Counted from the stretch's first letter, positions 1-12,711 are shown. The stretch is DNA of 64,000 nucleotides from Diplonema japonicum (GCA_964019335.1 OZ025696.1:248001-312000); one strand, 5' to 3'. The notes: generated by a model from the letters alone, not told the origin. Numbers and translations are program-made.

Positions 1-1136
1 CGCAGGGGTGCACCGGGGTTGCATGTCGAAGCCTTCCCGCCGGGCCACCGCACCTCCACCTCTACGTTGCATTTCCCGCACCCACTGAGTTCCATCCCTC
101 CGAGTAGTTCCCATTCCACCCTGTCACCGTCGCCGCTCTTGATACCTTCAGCCGAGAGCCCCCCATCCTTTACTACAAGCCGCGTTTCGCTGGTTCGCGG
201 TGGCGGTGCTGGTGTAGAAGGAGCAGGAGTGGGAGGCGCCGGTGTTGGAGGGGCAAAGGTCGGCGGGGCGGGGGTCGGTGGGGCAGGTGTTGGAGGTGCG
301 GGAGTATCAGGTGCAGGGGTAGGAGGGGCAGGGGTCGGCGGGGCGTGGGTCGGTGGGGCAGGTGTTGGAGGTGCGGGAGTGGGTGGTGCCGGTGTTGGTG
401 GTGCGGGGGTATCAGGAGCAGGAGTTGGGGGAGAAGGAGTATCAGGTGCCTGAGTGTACTTCGGTCTGCAAGTGTCCACCAACTCGTTGAGATCAGAGGT
501 GTCAGAGATAATAGCCCCATCGAGAAGGTATTCCCCAGCCCTCGCCGCCCTTGTCCCGCCACGATGCCGCTCACCAAGAATGATCCCTCCGTATGAACTA
601 TCAGCCACAATGTTCATTGCCAATGTCTTCCGCATCACCTCCAGCCCGTCTACGTAGAGGACAAGCTCTGTACCGTCGTAGGTGGCCGCCACGTGTGTCC
701 ACACATTAAGAACGAGCTTTGTGCTGGATGTGGGGTTCGTGCTGTAAGTGTAGACACCAAGGGACTCGTCAGCCTTCACCATCAGCCCAACACCGCCGCT
801 GGGGTTCGCATTCCTGTCGTCACTGCCGAAGTGGAAAAGCACACGGAACCCTGGCTGGACCATCTTTACGTAGACCCCTATGCCCCACGAGGAGGAACCA
901 AGGGGGATGCCCTTTGAAGGTTTTGGCAATGCCTTCAGCTCATTCACCCCAACGTGCAAAGAGTTGCTTCCGCACACAACGTCAGTGGACAGGTAAGTAC
1001 CCGTGAGGGCACCACCGGTGTTCCCTGCGGTCCCGGAGTCGGTCATGTCCCCATCTAAGGCGTAGTGAGTGACCACCCCACAGTCCACGACCTCTATGCA
1101 CAGGCACATCCACAGGAAGGCAACCCTGTGCCCCAT
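1..1136 (-). CDS. LamG / PPTPA-repeat surface protein, copy A (3' end outside window)
   Basis: The gene starts at ATG 1134-1136 and runs off the left edge of the window, so the membrane tail is not seen. The product opens with a hydrophobic signal ([12 protein letters not shown]), then a concanavalin/LamG-like domain (about residues 20-225, with [10 protein letters not shown] and LYVDG), then a short PPTPA repeat tract. The part after the repeats (base 200 to base 1) is clearly related to, but diverged from, copies B and C: it keeps an RWPGG motif, while the LamG part matches the other copies almost exactly at the DNA level. A polypyrimidine tract with AG at 1149-1150 lies 12 bases before the ATG. 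The role is probably cell-surface recognition or adhesion (inference). The reading frame is open to base 1. Confidence 0.8.
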   Translation of the reverse strand, partial: MGHRVAFLWMCLCIEVVDCGVVTHYALDGDMTDSGTAGNTGGALTGTYLSTDVVCGSNSLHVGVNELKALPKPSKGIPLGSSSWGIGVYVKMVQPGFRVLFHFGSDDRNANPSGGVGLMVKADESLGVYTYSTNPTSSTKLVLNVWTHVAATYDGTELVLYVDGLEVMRKTLAMNIVADSSYGGIILGERHRGGTRAARAGEYLLDGAIISDTSDLNELVDTCRPKYTQAPDTPSPPTPAPDTPAPPTPAPPTPAPPTPAPPTHAPPTPAPPTPAPDTPAPPTPAPPTPAPPTFAPPTPAPPTPAPSTPAPPPRTSETRLVVKDGGLSAEGIKSGDGDRVEWELLGGMELSGCGKCNVEVEVRWPGGKASTCNPGAPL

Positions 1137-1175
1137 ATCGTTGCTTGCCTGTTTGTTTGTGTTGATAAAAGAGCA
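1137..1175 (-). promoter_or_regulatory. Putative trans-splice acceptor of copy A
   Basis: Read on the minus strand, a C/T-rich stretch is followed by AAACAAACAG and a 12-base leader before the ATG. This looks like a spliced-leader acceptor. No spliced-leader RNA gene was found in the window, so trans-splicing is inferred. Confidence 0.5.
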
Positions 1176-1206
1176 CAGTGGAGGAAAAAAGAAATGTTAT
1201 TCTTCA

Positions 1207-1786
1207 TTAACCCATGCACTCCAAGGCGCAAATATTTGTCGTTTTGAAAAACCATTTTTTTCTCAAGTACTTTTTCGTCCTCCTGACCCCTGGATCTCCA
1301 AGAACGACTATAGTAGATCTATTTTTCAACTGCATTTCATGCTGCGCTACATCACTTTACCTTGCTAAGTGGGTCCCAAAATCCGAGTAGATATGGCTAA
1401 AAACGCAAAATAACGAAACCTAACGACGCAAAATGGTTATTCCTTCGGTTTTTTAATAAGAAGCTCACAGACTTCATCCTAGAAGAGGCAAACGAGCAGA
1501 AGGACGCTGAGATTGATAATATTTCGACCCAGGACTTCTATCGCTTACTCGGATTGAGCATTGGAATGGGTCTGGCCGAAGCCCTGTACATCTGAGGAGT
1601 CCTGATGACGCCTCAATCTACGCCCCCCGTGCACGACTCAGCACCCAACGGCCCAATTCAACATTTCATCCCCTTTGTACTTTTATTAATTTCTGAACTT
1701 TTTTTTTTTAATTTTCCTGGTCCAAAAAACCCGTTTTACCTGCAAACGACCCCATCGTAGATAGGCCTCGGAGTGTTATGGATTAA
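1207..1786. mobile_element. piggyBac-type deletion derivative (MITE-like)
   Basis: The left end is TTAA followed by CCCATGCACTCC. The right end is GTGTTATGG-A-TTAA. Both ends and much of the inside match the larger element at 34266-35726, including the stretch from the CACTCCAAGGCGC end and the block before the right end. Most of the transposase is missing, and about 40 unrelated bases sit before the right terminus. The element lies just upstream of copy A of the LamG family. It is non-autonomous and decayed. Confidence 0.75.
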
Positions 1787-1849
1787 ATTAATGGGTTCCC
1801 TAAGTAGAGTTCCCACAGGGGGGGGGGGGGGGGGGGGAAGGAGGTGGGC

Positions 1850-1889
<40 letters not shown>

Positions 1890-2276
1890 AAAACAGTTGT
1901 ACCAGGCCCCCGGTTCAAAATGGGTTTTTTTCCGATAGACCTGCGATACTTTTTAGAAGAATTTGTCTTGAGCTTGAAAAGCTGCACCCTCTTCTACACT
2001 TTATCCTTCGCCTCTTTACCAAGTTCTGCCCCCGCACAAGAAATTCGCCGGTCTACGACTTATTCAAAAAGAATTGCTTAGACCGGCGATCGCCACCTTA
2101 CCGGAGGCCCTGGTTGTACGCAATCGTTATGCCTGATAAAATAAATAAATAAATAAGAACGAAACCACTGTCTTGAAACGGAAGTGAAGGAGCATGTCTC
2201 GTGTGCCTCCCTGTATGGAGAAGAGGCACATGAGGCGTAAAGCCTTTCGGAGAAAAGAAAAGAAAAAACCACAACG

Positions 2277-2321
<45 letters not shown>

Positions 2322-2659
2322 GATGCCGTTTGAAGGGAACATGCAGTACAGTGAAAGGATCGCCAGACGACAAAAAAGAAATTTGCTTGAACGGCGCCCA
2401 CCACAGTCGGTCCCAAGAGTACCATAAGGTACATGGGGCAGTCTGATGACATTGGAGTGGAGCTTTTAAAAGGAAATACGAAGGTCACAGTGTTGCTTAT
2501 TTTGAAAGCCGGTAAATGTTACTTAAATAATAGTTCAGAATCCTAAGAGCTGCAGTAGTCAGTAGGACATATTTCGCAACTCCTCCAGGTGCTGTCCTCT
2601 CCAGGCGAGAGGACCCGTTCAATGGCTCCTACTGGACCTGCGGGGAAACAAAGAAGAAG

Positions 2660-2721
<62 letters not shown>

Positions 2722-4255
2722 ACATTTCAGGGTACCTGCGGTATGTGACAGGACGCCTGAAAAAAAAAAGAGGAACTGAGCCTGGTAAAACCTGGAGAAG
2801 TTTGTAAAACCCAAAACATGTTCGCCAAGAAACATTTGGAAAAAAAAGAAGAAATATATGAGTTAAAGGAAGTCTTTGTGAGACGCCCCCTTGTTCTCAT
2901 CTTCTACCTGCACCTTCTACCTGCTTCAGCAGCGGTTTCTCCTCCTTTGGTGGTCTTGCCGGCCTTCTCCCCAGCCTGGCCGCTCTTTCTCTTCGTTCTC
3001 TTGCCCATTGTCCTTTCAACGCCTCTAGGTCATGCTTGGTCTTCGGTGATGCAAATATCGCCCTCCTGTTCCATCCGTGGAAGAAAAAAAAAAAAGTCGG
3101 AACTATCCATCAATTAGTTTTTAGTCTCAATTCAATAATATTGTTAAAACGAGAAGAAGAAAAAAAAGTATTGACATTTGAATGAAACGGACCAAAATAT
3201 TGACAATGAAATATTAGTGCTGTGATAGCATTGTTGGGCTTATCCTTCTACAGGCCTGCACAAACAACAATCTACCGCCTCTTTTGTTTCTTTTTTCTTT
3301 TCTTTTTAGGCTTTTGTGGCTTTGCTTAAAAGTATTAAAATCAGACAGTTAACCCTCTGGTACTACACAATTAAAGGCCGCTTTTACAAAGACCAGCCAA
3401 GAGTCAACACCACATGGGTGTTAGCTTTGTAATTATGATCACCGTACGTTTTGCCTCACGGCAGGGGAGAGGGGTCGTTTCACTCCATAAAGCGGGTTTG
3501 TCCGAAAAAGAGCAAATCCCTCTTGAGGAGGTCTTTCTACCCGATTGTGGACATTTCCTTCGTGTTCTTATTCCATCCCCCTTTTTTTTTCTACTTTTTC
3601 TTTGTGCGAATATCTTCGTACAACAAAGCAACAGGGCACAGTAGCTCAGCTCTGACCCTATTTCTTTCAAAAAAAAAAAAAAAAAAGAAGAGGAACTAGA
3701 AGTTTGCAGAAGTTTTAAAAATCCGTAAACACGTTCCCTTTTATTTTGGAATGGGGGAAAACAAAGGGGGGGGGGGGGGGGGGGATTGTATTGTACGCAA
3801 CCTGTGGGACCACCTCACAGACATGGCGCGCCTGGTCCCCGTTTTGAGAGGTCGGTCTGTGCCTGGGTAAGCTCGCCACAAGATATTAGGCACAGACTTC
3901 CCTGAAATGACTTGCTTAAGGGAGGTGTCGTAACTCACCTTGACCCGGCTAAAGGTCTTGCTGCCCCAAATAGAATAGGCAGAAAAAGATATTTCGGAAA
4001 CTTGTTGTTGTGAGGCGGAACGAAGTTCTGTGCCCGCATAAAATTGATAATGAGATCAAAAAAAAAAAAAAAAAAGAGACATTTAAGGGTACCTGCGGTA
4101 TGTGACAGGACGACTGGGAAAAAAAAAGGTCAAAAGAGTGATGTGACGAAATGGACCGATGGAGGTTCCTGTTTTGGAACGTGAAAAAGTCCCTTCGGCC
4201 TGTGTTGCCTTCTCAACAAAGTCAATTAGACCTATTGTTAACTTTTCACCCCTTG
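1787..4255. repeat. Gene-free mosaic of homopolymers and short dispersed repeats
   Basis: No credible gene was found. The stretch holds long G and A runs (1819-1884, 2278-2316, 2660-2718) and pieces of families seen elsewhere in the window. 2385-2445 and 3785-3930 match 12262-12488. 2719-2760 and 4077-4115 share GGGTACCTGCGGTATGTGAC. 2770-2830 is a diverged copy of the element at 49211-49335. 3233-3300 is an inverted copy of 12985-13055. A LINE tail at 2850-3080 is listed separately. Apparent open frames here are poly-Lys/poly-Phe translations of the runs. Confidence 0.7.
2850..3085 (-). mobile_element. 5'-truncated LINE (subfamily 2) 3' tail
   Basis: This matches the 3' end of the LINE fragment at 57838-58516, including the motif ATATGAGTTAAAGGAAGTC and the stretch down to the FASPK-coding region. 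It breaks off at about 3080, where a short A run begins. Shorter copies with the same terminus lie at 8258-8302, 27215-27245, 31488-31516, 37262-37325 and 37934-38040. A fixed 3' end with variable 5' ends is typical of target-primed retroposition. Confidence 0.75.
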
Positions 4256-7200
4256 TCACACCCTGACTGTTTGTATCAGAGGGTTGTGCAAGGACTCCGC
4301 ATGGCCTTGCAAGGATGACATGGCAGGGTGGGAAGCCACTTTTCTAATGTAAGGATTAGGAGGCACGGGTGCTTCATTCACAGATGCTGCTTTCGTAACC
4401 GGCCGGCCAGGTGAAAGAGGGGCCTGTGCGGGTGACGAGAGTTCCAAGGATAAGATCTCTGCCTCTTCCACTGTCTTCGTGAATGCCGTCCACGTGGGAG
4501 CGTCGTTCTTCAAGGAGTTCCCGCAGCAGAGGAGGTGGATGAGGAAGCTCCCGTTGGCTCCGATATCGGTGAAGGCGTTGTGCTCGTCGATGATGAAGAT
4601 GACGACGTCGACCAGGAACTTCAGGAGGATGAGGTACATGGCGAGGATCCCGAGGGTACCTGCCGCCGAAGCGGACCAGTGCTCCGAGGGCTTCTCCTCC
4701 CCGAGGGCGACGATGATGAAGGCGGTCATGACGAGCTCCAGCCCTGCGATTGCGGTCTCCGTCGCCGTCTCGTAAGGCGCGAGGTACGGCCGCCGTATCA
4801 CGAGCACCAGAAAGGTGAGCCCAATGATGGCGGCGATCGCCCCAGCCCGCACCTTGCACTGATGAAGGGTGGTCGGCTCCACCGCCTCCATCAACCCCAA
4901 CACCAGTGTCATCACCACCTCGAAGGTGAGGAAGTATCTGTCTGTCTGCTTGTAGGCGTCGTAGGTGAAGCGGTGCACCTCCAACCACGACTCGTCCCCG
5001 TGCGCGTCATTCCCGACCCACTCCTCCCGCCCCCAGAACACCTTCCGCAGCAACGGTTGCCTCCCTTCGCACCGAACCACCCGCGCGTGAGCCGGTGCCA
5101 TTCGCGAGTACCGCCACGTGTACAATGGGAACCCCATCCCGAACACGAGGAGCACGAACATCGCAACAACCTTGTACGACGTCGCAGAGTACAGGATCGC
5201 GGCGAAGCATGACAGCACCGCTCCCCCGTACAGGAAGGTCGCGGGGATCATGAGCCATCCAAAGTGCGCCCGAGCAAGGAGGTACGTCCACGTCAACCCG
5301 TACCGCTCCAGATGGGTCCCGTGTTCGTTCCGAAGCTCCTCTTCCCATTCCACCGCCCCTTCCTGGTTGTTGTTGTTGTTGTTGTTGTTGTTGCTCTTCT
5401 TTTTCGCCACCTCCTTCCAGTAGAAGACACCCATCGCTATCCCTCCGAGACACATGAACACGCTCTGCAGGAGGACGTTCCCCACGAGCGCCCCGTTCAC
5501 CTGCTCGTTGTGCTCGTCCCCGAACCGCAGCCCCAGAGGGTTCAGCGTCTGATCCATCTTCGTCGGCCCGTCAGAGGGACAGTACATCGTCATCGTCAGC
5601 ATCGACATCTTCACCAGCGCTCCCCCTGCGGTCGGAGACACGGGCACCACAACCGACGTAGCAAGCACTGCCGCCACCCCGACAGACGACACCGTCTTCT
5701 GCATCTCGGTGTTCGGCATCTCCGGTTGCTGCGACTGAAGCCTCACATCCACCTTGCAAAAGGAGCGCGTTGATGGTGATGATGACGGTGAAAGAGGAGG
5801 AGGAGGACACGAACAAGAAACACCATTAGCCTCCGAAGGGTTCTGGAGGCACAGCTCTTCCAAGGTCGCGTCCACAAAGAGGTCTCCTGAGAAACTTATC
5901 TTCAACGTTTCAGAGTTCGGAGAGTAGGAACGGAAGTCGCTGTTCCGAAACACCAGCGACACAGCGTCCTTGCCCCCTCCGAGCTGCGCCACGAGATCCG
6001 CGTCGCTCGTCGTCAGCTCTGCCGTCACGCTCCCGGGGTCCGCGAGCATCGTCGCTGCCAGCCCAAACTTCGACTCCGTAGGGGACCGGTCCGTCTCCAC
6101 CACCACACACGGCCCACCGTTGCACGCCAAAACCTCGTTGCTCCTGCTGTCGTTGTTGTTGTTGTTATTAATGTTGCTGTTACCGTCAGCATCGTTCAGA
6201 GCCATCCCGCCGGGCCACCTCACAAGCACCACGAGGTACCGCTCCCTCCACCGAAGAACGGTGCCCCCCACGAGGCGTGCCACCACAGTGTCCCCGCCCT
6301 CCTTCTGGATCTCCACGGACTCTATCTTCCTCTCCCCGACAATCTCCAGTCGCGTCACCCCCTTCCCTTCCACTCGGGGGACAGGGGTCGGAGGTGCCCC
6401 CGTGTCCGGGAACGGCGTCGGAGGTGCTGCTGTGTCGGGGACCCAGGTGAGGGGTGCCCCCGTGTCAGGGGAGGGGGTCGGTGGTGCAGAGGTGGACGGC
6501 GGGTCTGTTGCGGGTGCCTGCGTCGGAGGGGAAGCTGTCGGAGGTGAGGGGGTAGCGGGGGCAGGGGTGGGGGGTGCGAAGGTCGGAGGGGCGGGGGTTG
6601 GAGGGGCGGGTGTTGGAGGAGCAGGAGTGGGTGGTGCCAGTGTTGGTGGTGCCGGGGTCGGTGGGGCAACAGTTGGAGGTGCAGGAGTAGGAGGTGCAAG
6701 GGTAGGAGGAGCGGGTGTTGGTGGTGCCGGTGTTGGTGGTGCCGGTGTTGGTGGTGCCGGTGTTGGTGGTGCAGGGGTCGGGGGAGCAGGAGTTGGGGGG
6801 GCGGGTGTTGGTGGTGCAGGAGTATCAGGAGCAGGAGTTGGTGGTGCTGGTGTTGGTGGTGCCGGTGTTGGTGGTGCAGGGGTCGGGGGAGCAGGAGTTG
6901 GTGGTGCTGGTGTTGGTGGTGCCGGGGTCGGGGGAGCAAGAGTTGGTGGTGCCGGTGTTGGGGGAGCTTGTGTGGGTGGTGCCACAGTTGGAACAGCAGT
7001 CGGAGGTGCGGGAGTGGGAGGTGCCGGTGTTGGTGGTGCCGGGGTCGGGGGAGCAGGAGTTGGTGGTGCCGGTGTTGGGGGAGCTTGTGTGGGTGGTGCC
7101 ACAGTTGGAACAGCAGTCGGAGGTGCGGGAGTGGGTGGTGCCGGTGTTGGTGGTACGGGGGTATCAGGAGCAGGAGTTGGGGGAGAAGGAGTATCAGGTG

Positions 7201-7900
7201 CCTGAGTGTACTTCGGTCTGCAAGTAGCCACCAACTCGTTGAGATCAGAGGTGTCAGAGAGAACAGCCTCATCGAGAAGGTATTCCCCAGCCCTCGCCGC
7301 CCTTGTCCCGCCACGATGCCGCTCACCAAGAATGATCCCTCCGTATGAACTATCAGCCACAATGTTCATTGCCAATGTCTTCCGCATCACCTCCAGCCCG
7401 TCTACGTAGAGGACAAGCTCTGTACCGTCGTAGGTGGCCGCCACGTGTGTCCACACATTAAGAACGAGCTTTGTGCTGGATGTGGGGTTCGTGCTGTAAG
7501 TGTAGACACCAAGGGACTCGTCAGCCTTCACCATCAGCCCAACACCGCCGCTGGGGTTCGCATTCCTGTCGTCACTGCCGAAGTGGAAAAGCACACGGAA
7601 CCCTGGCTGGACCATCTTTACGTAGACCCCTATGCCCCACGAGGAGGAACCAAGGGGGATGCCCTTTGAAGGTTTTGGCAATGCCTTCAGCTCATTCACC
7701 CCAACGTGCAAAGAGTTGCTTCCGCACACAACGTCAGTGGACAGGTAAGTACCCGTGAGGGCACCACCGGTGTTCCCTGCGGTCCCGGAGTCGGTCATGT
7801 CCCCATCTAAGGCGTAGTGAGTGACCACCCCACAGTCCACGACCTCTATGCACAGGCACAGCAGCAGCACACAGAGACCTCTGTGGGCATGCCGCGTCAT
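4256..7900 (-). CDS. LamG / PPTPA-repeat multi-pass surface protein, copy B
   Basis: The product is 1214 residues long. It has a signal peptide (about 1-24), a LamG/concanavalin-like domain (about 25-230), a PPTPA 5-residue repeat tract (about 232-500) with an internal duplication around a [14 protein letters not shown] block, and an extracellular domain of unknown type (about 505-740, with RWPGG and an Asn run). The C-terminal half has about seven hydrophobic spans (for example [17 protein letters not shown] and [12 protein letters not shown]), followed by a cytosolic tail. The layout of a long ectodomain with a multi-pass tail recalls TRP-like proteins and the trypanosome DGF-1 family, but I see no decisive motif. 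From the signal peptide to VEEAE it is almost identical to copy C. The first dozen residues and the last 75 or so differ. A likely splice acceptor lies at 7936-7937, 35 bases before the ATG. Confidence 0.85.
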   Translation of the reverse strand: MTRHAHRGLCVLLLCLCIEVVDCGVVTHYALDGDMTDSGTAGNTGGALTGTYLSTDVVCGSNSLHVGVNELKALPKPSKGIPLGSSSWGIGVYVKMVQPGFRVLFHFGSDDRNANPSGGVGLMVKADESLGVYTYSTNPTSSTKLVLNVWTHVAATYDGTELVLYVDGLEVMRKTLAMNIVADSSYGGIILGERHRGGTRAARAGEYLLDEAVLSDTSDLNELVATCRPKYTQAPDTPSPPTPAPDTPVPPTPAPPTPAPPTAVPTVAPPTQAPPTPAPPTPAPPTPAPPTPAPPTPAPPTAVPTVAPPTQAPPTPAPPTLAPPTPAPPTPAPPTPAPPTPAPPTPAPPTPAPPTPAPDTPAPPTPAPPTPAPPTPAPPTPAPPTPAPPTPAPPTPAPPTLAPPTPAPPTVAPPTPAPPTLAPPTPAPPTPAPPTPAPPTFAPPTPAPATPSPPTASPPTQAPATDPPSTSAPPTPSPDTGAPLTWVPDTAAPPTPFPDTGAPPTPVPRVEGKGVTRLEIVGERKIESVEIQKEGGDTVVARLVGGTVLRWRERYLVVLVRWPGGMALNDADGNSNINNNNNNDSRSNEVLACNGGPCVVVETDRSPTESKFGLAATMLADPGSVTAELTTSDADLVAQLGGGKDAVSLVFRNSDFRSYSPNSETLKISFSGDLFVDATLEELCLQNPSEANGVSCSCPPPPLSPSSSPSTRSFCKVDVRLQSQQPEMPNTEMQKTVSSVGVAAVLATSVVVPVSPTAGGALVKMSMLTMTMYCPSDGPTKMDQTLNPLGLRFGDEHNEQVNGALVGNVLLQSVFMCLGGIAMGVFYWKEVAKKKSNNNNNNNNNQEGAVEWEEELRNEHGTHLERYGLTWTYLLARAHFGWLMIPATFLYGGAVLSCFAAILYSATSYKVVAMFVLLVFGMGFPLYTWRYSRMAPAHARVVRCEGRQPLLRKVFWGREEWVGNDAHGDESWLEVHRFTYDAYKQTDRYFLTFEVVMTLVLGLMEAVEPTTLHQCKVRAGAIAAIIGLTFLVLVIRRPYLAPYETATETAIAGLELVMTAFIIVALGEEKPSEHWSASAAGTLGILAMYLILLKFLVDVVIFIIDEHNAFTDIGANGSFLIHLLCCGNSLKNDAPTWTAFTKTVEEAEILSLELSSPAQAPLSPGRPVTKAASVNEAPVPPNPYIRKVASHPAMSSLQGHAESLHNPLIQTVRV
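5970..7205. repeat. 15-base tandem repeats encoding PPTPA (copy B)
   Basis: The repetitive core is roughly 6390-7200. On the minus strand the unit reads as Pro-Pro-Thr-Pro-Ala, with Val, Leu, Gln, Phe or Asp variants. A longer unit containing [12 protein letters not shown] occurs twice here but only once in copy C (about 18830-19300). The antisense frame reads VGGAG repeats and should not be taken for a gene. Confidence 0.85.
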
Positions 7901-8303
7901 CTTCTAAGCCGTTCTTTTTATTTTGTTGATGCAATCTGAAGAGATATGAGTGATAGGATCAGCCAAACGACACAAATGAATATTGAACTCTGGAGAGGTG
8001 AAAGTGATTCTTCCGGCATTGCCTCAGAAAGGTGCCATCCTCTGCTGCCCATTGTTTCAAACAAAAACAGGGACACGGGGTTATGAGCGACAGTTGTCTG
8101 TCGAAGTCCCCAGGATTGATCACCTAGCCCAACGTAGACGTAGCTTACAAACTATGGCTTGTGAACCAAGGTACGATTCTGCGGCTCACTCTCTGTTATT
8201 CTGTACGATTCTGCGGCTCACTCTCCGTTATTTCTTCGATTCAATCGAGAGGAAAAATATATGTGAGCTGAAGGAAGTCTTTGCGACGCCCTCTTGTTCT
8301 CAA

Positions 8304-8335
<32 letters not shown>

Positions 8336-9553
8336 AGTAGTTTTTCTCCGCATTGGCCAAAAGAAAGATATGAGCTCGTCCGGAAAAAAATGTCAACAAA
8401 TGACCCTCCTTTGCAACGGAAAATCCTCGGAAAATTTCTAAGCACAAAAGTAGTCCGACGCCACTTTGTGTGCAGAATTGCGGTCTAAGTGTGTTCACCA
8501 TATAGGTCACAATGCGCGCCGTTTGTTTCATTTCTAAAACGCGCGTGCAAAAAGATGCTTTTTAGAATGGTTTTTTTTAGTTTTGGCATCCGGAAATTGT
8601 AAATGACCCAGGCCCCATATTCTTTTTTTGTTCTTCAATGAAAAGCGAGAAGAAATGGACGCAGATGGGAAATCTGTGAAACTTAAGGGTCATTTTGGGT
8701 GGTTTGGGCTCTTTATCACCATTAAAATGGGGTGGGGAAAATACTGCCATTTTGGCCTATTTTAGGCTACAATGCCCATTATAGGCTAAAATCCCTTAAG
8801 GGCCCTTTAAAAGCAAACTTCTCAATTTTTAATTTGTCATGAGTAAGAAAAAAAAGGCGATGTTTAAGGGCAAATCCCACTTGAGGACCACCTCTTAAAT
8901 AAATGACAAACCTCAGCAGATGGGTAGAATGCATGTTTGGCCCCAAAGATACCGATGTTGAGCAGGCAGGTGTTAAGAATTGGGTTTTCAGGAAAATGGG
9001 CCTTTTAGGCCAATTCCCTTAGGAACCCCTCGAAAAAGAAAAAAATAGGGCTAAAAAAACCGGTTTTGTGGGGGCTATGCAACGCCATATATTTTTCGTT
9101 TAGTACTTTTTTTTTCGGGACGAGCTCATATACAAAATTACACTAATTAAAGGAAACGCCATCCTTATTCTCATCTACGCACGAGCGGGAAAAATAAAAA
9201 AGAGAACAAAAAACTAAACCTCATGCAGCCAAATGTTGCTGGTTCCTCTAGTCTCTCCCCTTGAGGGAACGCAGGCTGCTGCTTTACAAAAATCAGTCAA
9301 TGCATAAGTGTTAAAAAGAAAAGGGGGGGGGTGTTTTTTTTTTCTTTTTTGGTGGTTTTTTCACACTACGATAATAAGCAAATAAAGAACTCTTTTTGTT
9401 GCGAAAAAGAGTCAATAATAATTTTTAAAAAAGAAAGTTCATTGTACCCCCCCCCCCCCCCTTTTTTTTTAAGTCCACCAGTAAGCAGAATTGCTCGAAA
9501 ATCCAATTGTAGAGATCGAGAGAGTATGGAGAGAGTATCAACATGCACATGGC

Positions 9554-9587
<34 letters not shown>

Positions 9588-9681
9588 AGATTCGGCACTG
9601 TTCATTGCGTTGAAGTAAAAATTTGGGTAAGGGAGGGGGGGGTGTTTTTTTCTTTTTTCTTTTTTTTTTAAAATTCTTTGC

Positions 9682-9723
<42 letters not shown>

Positions 9724-10210
9724 TATAACTCCAGTCAGATTTTCAAGGGTGGGAGTGAATATAATATTTCACATTATTTCACGCTTCACTTTATTTTCAT
9801 TGCAGATTTCAGGCTTGTTTTAGGAAGAAAACAGGGGCAGAAATGAAAATTACTTTATGAGTGAATATAAAAGTACTTTATATTCACGCTAGCCCTATTT
9901 TCACTGCACAGCAAGGGGTCGGGGGCGAAAACACGGAAAAGGAATCACCTAAGTGGTTACCACACAGGCCCCTTGTTTTGGAAACCCCGGTTCGAATCTG
10001 GGAATCTCACTTTTTACGTCACTCAAGGATCTGGTCGCCTCTCTCAACAGAAGGGGAGAGAGGTGGGCTTGGCAAGCCAGCAGCGGTGACAGCTGCTAGG
10101 GGGGCAACCTCAGCAACCCAGGCAGCAGCCCCACAGGTCCAGACCGAGGTCCCGTCAACACCCATGGACGCACAGCCCGCACCACACAGGATATGCCTTG
10201 ACAATCAATA
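7901..10210. other. Gene-free region with LINE tail, tandem duplication and homopolymers
   Basis: I see no gene. At about 8170-8230 a roughly 34-base unit (GTACGATTCTGCGGCTCACT) is repeated in tandem. 8258-8302 is a truncated LINE subfamily 2 tail ending in an A run on the plus strand. 8480-9300 is AT-rich and unremarkable. A near-palindrome at about 9861-9890 reads GTGAATATAAAAGTAC on its left side. A GGTTCGAATC box lies at 9990-9999. 10020-10200 may be further sequence of the adjacent DIRS-like fragment. Confidence 0.5.
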
Positions 10211-10815
10211 TCCTCTCGCTGCCCGCCACCCCTAAGTCAGGCGTTTCTTCCAGTGGAAGATTCCACCCAGTGGGTGTGCCCCCCATGCATTTGGGCGGTT
10301 AAAAAGCTTGGTGAAGCTTTGGTCCAGACGGACCCGGAGGTGGAGTCCTCTCCATCACCAGACCTCAGTGAGGTCCAAACCAATGCGGAGAGTCTCCGCT
10401 TGGTCTTCGCTCAGATCGCTGAGCAGCGAAATACAGGGACATCATCGACGGGGTGCTGTCGCAGAGTTGGGCCTGTGAGTTCGATTACCGGGCTTTCTTT
10501 TTCCAGTTCTCCATCCCCCTAGGCGAACGAGGCGAGCCTCCAGGAGGTTGGTGGCGCTGGGGCTGGAGTTTGACCTGGTCGCGAGCCGTTGGCGTCTCGA
10601 CCCCGCTTGGGTGCAAGGTTGATGGGCCTGCCGCTCAATTATTGGCGGAACGGAAGGCCCCGGTCAGGGCCTGGTGGAAGTTGGCGGGTATCCTGATTTG
10701 GCGCCAATACGTCACTCTGTCCCCCTTTGCCGAGTTGGCGGTGATCTTGAAGTGGATGTCACTGGTGGCGTCGCAGGGTCGTGTGGCTGGGAAACAGCTG
10801 TGGATGACTCCGGTA
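10211..10815 (+). pseudogene. DIRS-like retroelement fragment
   Basis: Two overlapping frames match, in inverted orientation, the element at 49500-50763. One carries a PHD-like piece (WVCPPCIWAVKKL). The other carries a reverse-transcriptase-like motif (CEFDYRAFFFQFSIP) and a connection region (APVRAWWKLAGILIW). The match begins near 10211 and stops at about 10815, just before three copies of TTGTAACT. There is no RNase H part and no YxDD motif. This is an inactive remnant, and the only clearly coding-like plus-strand sequence in the window besides piggyBac. Confidence 0.7.
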
Positions 10816-10891
10816 GCACCCCAATAAAATTTGTAACTTGTAACTTGTAACTTGTAATGCCCACCCTTTCAAATCTGACTGACGTTAAATA

Positions 10892-11100
10892 AAACAACGG
10901 ATTTAGTGAAAATAGATCCGATTTTCACTTGTGGTGGCATGTTTAACTCGTTGATGTTACTTCACTCGCTTCGCTCGTGAAGTAGACATTCCTGACTGCA
11001 CTCGCTTCGCTCGTGAAGTCATATACCCACTCGTTAAACCACTGCCACCACGCGTGAAAATCATACGATCTTATTTTCACTAAATAAATAGTTATTTTTT
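10892..11100. mobile_element. Foldback (long inverted repeat) element 1
   Basis: Left arm from 10901 (ATTTAGTGAAAATAGATC, then GATTTTCAC, GTGGTGGCA, GTTTAAC) pairs with the right arm ending at 11084. The centre holds two near-copies of a 25-base palindrome (10959-10983 and 10995-11019), built on CTCGCTTCGCTCGTGAAG. The flanks, AAATAAAAC on the left and AAATAGTTATTTTTTT on the right, are shared with the foldback elements at 46.8 and 47.2 kb. Confidence 0.75.
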
Positions 11101-11733
11101 TTAAATAGCCCTCAACAAGTGAATCACTAGGGAAAAAAAAAAAAAAAAAAAAAAAAAAAAACGCGATTTCTTTTTTCTCCTTTTTTTCTTTCCCCCCTTC
11201 AAGAAATGCAAGTACATATCTCTGTTTGGGTTTTTCTTTTTTTTTTTTTTTTTTTTTTCCACAGGGGCCCGGCTATGTTGGCAACGGGGAAACGTTTCCG
11301 TTTCCGTTTTTGCTTCCATAAAACGCGTTTTTCCTTTGTAAGGAGACGAGTGTGTATATTTCGGTAAACACTGGCAAATCACTCGGAGGAAATAAATTAT
11401 TTAAAGAGAAAGAAGAATGCCTGTTCGTGTGGTGTGGATGGGCCGTTATGCGTAGATCCAACGGCTCCTTCGCGGGGCGTTTCCTTAAAAAACCTTCAAA
11501 AAACAGCGGGGGGAGCGTCACTTTCCACAACAAGAACAAACATTTTAGAAAACGGCGCTCCCCCCGTTCCCAAACAACAATGAAAAGTTCTGCCTGTTAA
11601 GCAGAAATCTTATGAGAGGGATGAGATGGATAATGGGTGGAGGAAGTCAGAAAAAAAAAAAGAAAAGAAAAAAAAAGACACATTTTTCACAGTTTCCCCT
11701 CGGATAAAGACGATTTATGATCATGATTACCAG

Positions 11734-11777
<44 letters not shown>

Positions 11778-11884
11778 ATTCTACAACAGGGCGACACAAG
11801 CAACACAAACAACACTAAGTTTCTTTCTTTTTTCTGTTTTTGTTTTTTTTGTTTTATTTTCGCTATCATGGCGGTGACAAGACC

Positions 11885-11937
<53 letters not shown>

Positions 11938-12674
11938 ACATAATCTTCTTTTAAATTGAGGAAAAAGAGGGCAATATGCTTCGATTCCACAATTAAAGCC
12001 CCCCCCCCCCACATTGCGCATTAAAAAAAAAAAAACCAGTCTTATTTGTGAATCTACTCAAGTTACGCTTTTTTTTTGTCTCTGGAAAAAAGATGAAACT
12101 TTTTTCGAAAAGCTTTTAAAAATAATAGTTTGTTTCTTTTTTTTTTTCCCCTTCTTTTTTTCATTTCTTTTTTTTGGGGGGGGGGGACCCAAAAACAAAA
12201 AGTCGTTGGGTATTTTTGGTTCTCTTTTTCTTTTCACTTTTTTTTTTTCAAATACAATGACGCAAGTCGAACGGCGCTCAGTACGGCCACCACAGTCGGT
12301 TCCAAGTGTATATAAATTACATGGGGTATTTTAAACCAAAGCGACCACCTCTCAGACACAGCGTCCGGTTCCCTGTTATGAGAGGTCTGCCTGTGCATAG
12401 GTGACAGTGGGTCAACGTTTGCCTTATTCTTGTCTCCCTGCCAAGCACCCGTCATCCTAGGCACAGACTTCCCCGAAATGACATAATTCAAATTGAATTG
12501 AACTTTCTTTTTCTTTTTTTTTTTTTTTTTTTTTTTTTTCAAAAAGGAAAGGGAGACAGAAAGAATGTTCCCCCCCCGTTCTCAGCTCAGCTATTGGGTG
12601 CAATGGCTCAGCATCAAAAGGAATGAACGGAGGGAAAAAAAAAAATGAAATGTGAACGAATGCGACCCATTCCA

Positions 12675-12711
<37 letters not shown>

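Noticed and set aside
2278-2725. Poly-Lys and poly-Phe open frames around homopolymer runs
   Set aside because: They are translations of A/T runs without coding-like composition or domains; the same holds across all spacers.
6390-7200. CRISPR array
   Set aside because: The 15-base repeats are coding, without spacers, in a eukaryotic gene.
5970-7205. A 411-codon plus-strand frame with VGGAG repeats
   Set aside because: It is the antisense of the PPTPA repeat tract; the minus frame carries the signal peptide, LamG and membrane domains.
9945-10013. tRNA-like boxes (CTAAGTGG and GGTTCGAATC followed by TTTTT)
   Set aside because: No acceptor stem or anticodon arm can be formed; at best a tRNA-derived SINE fragment.
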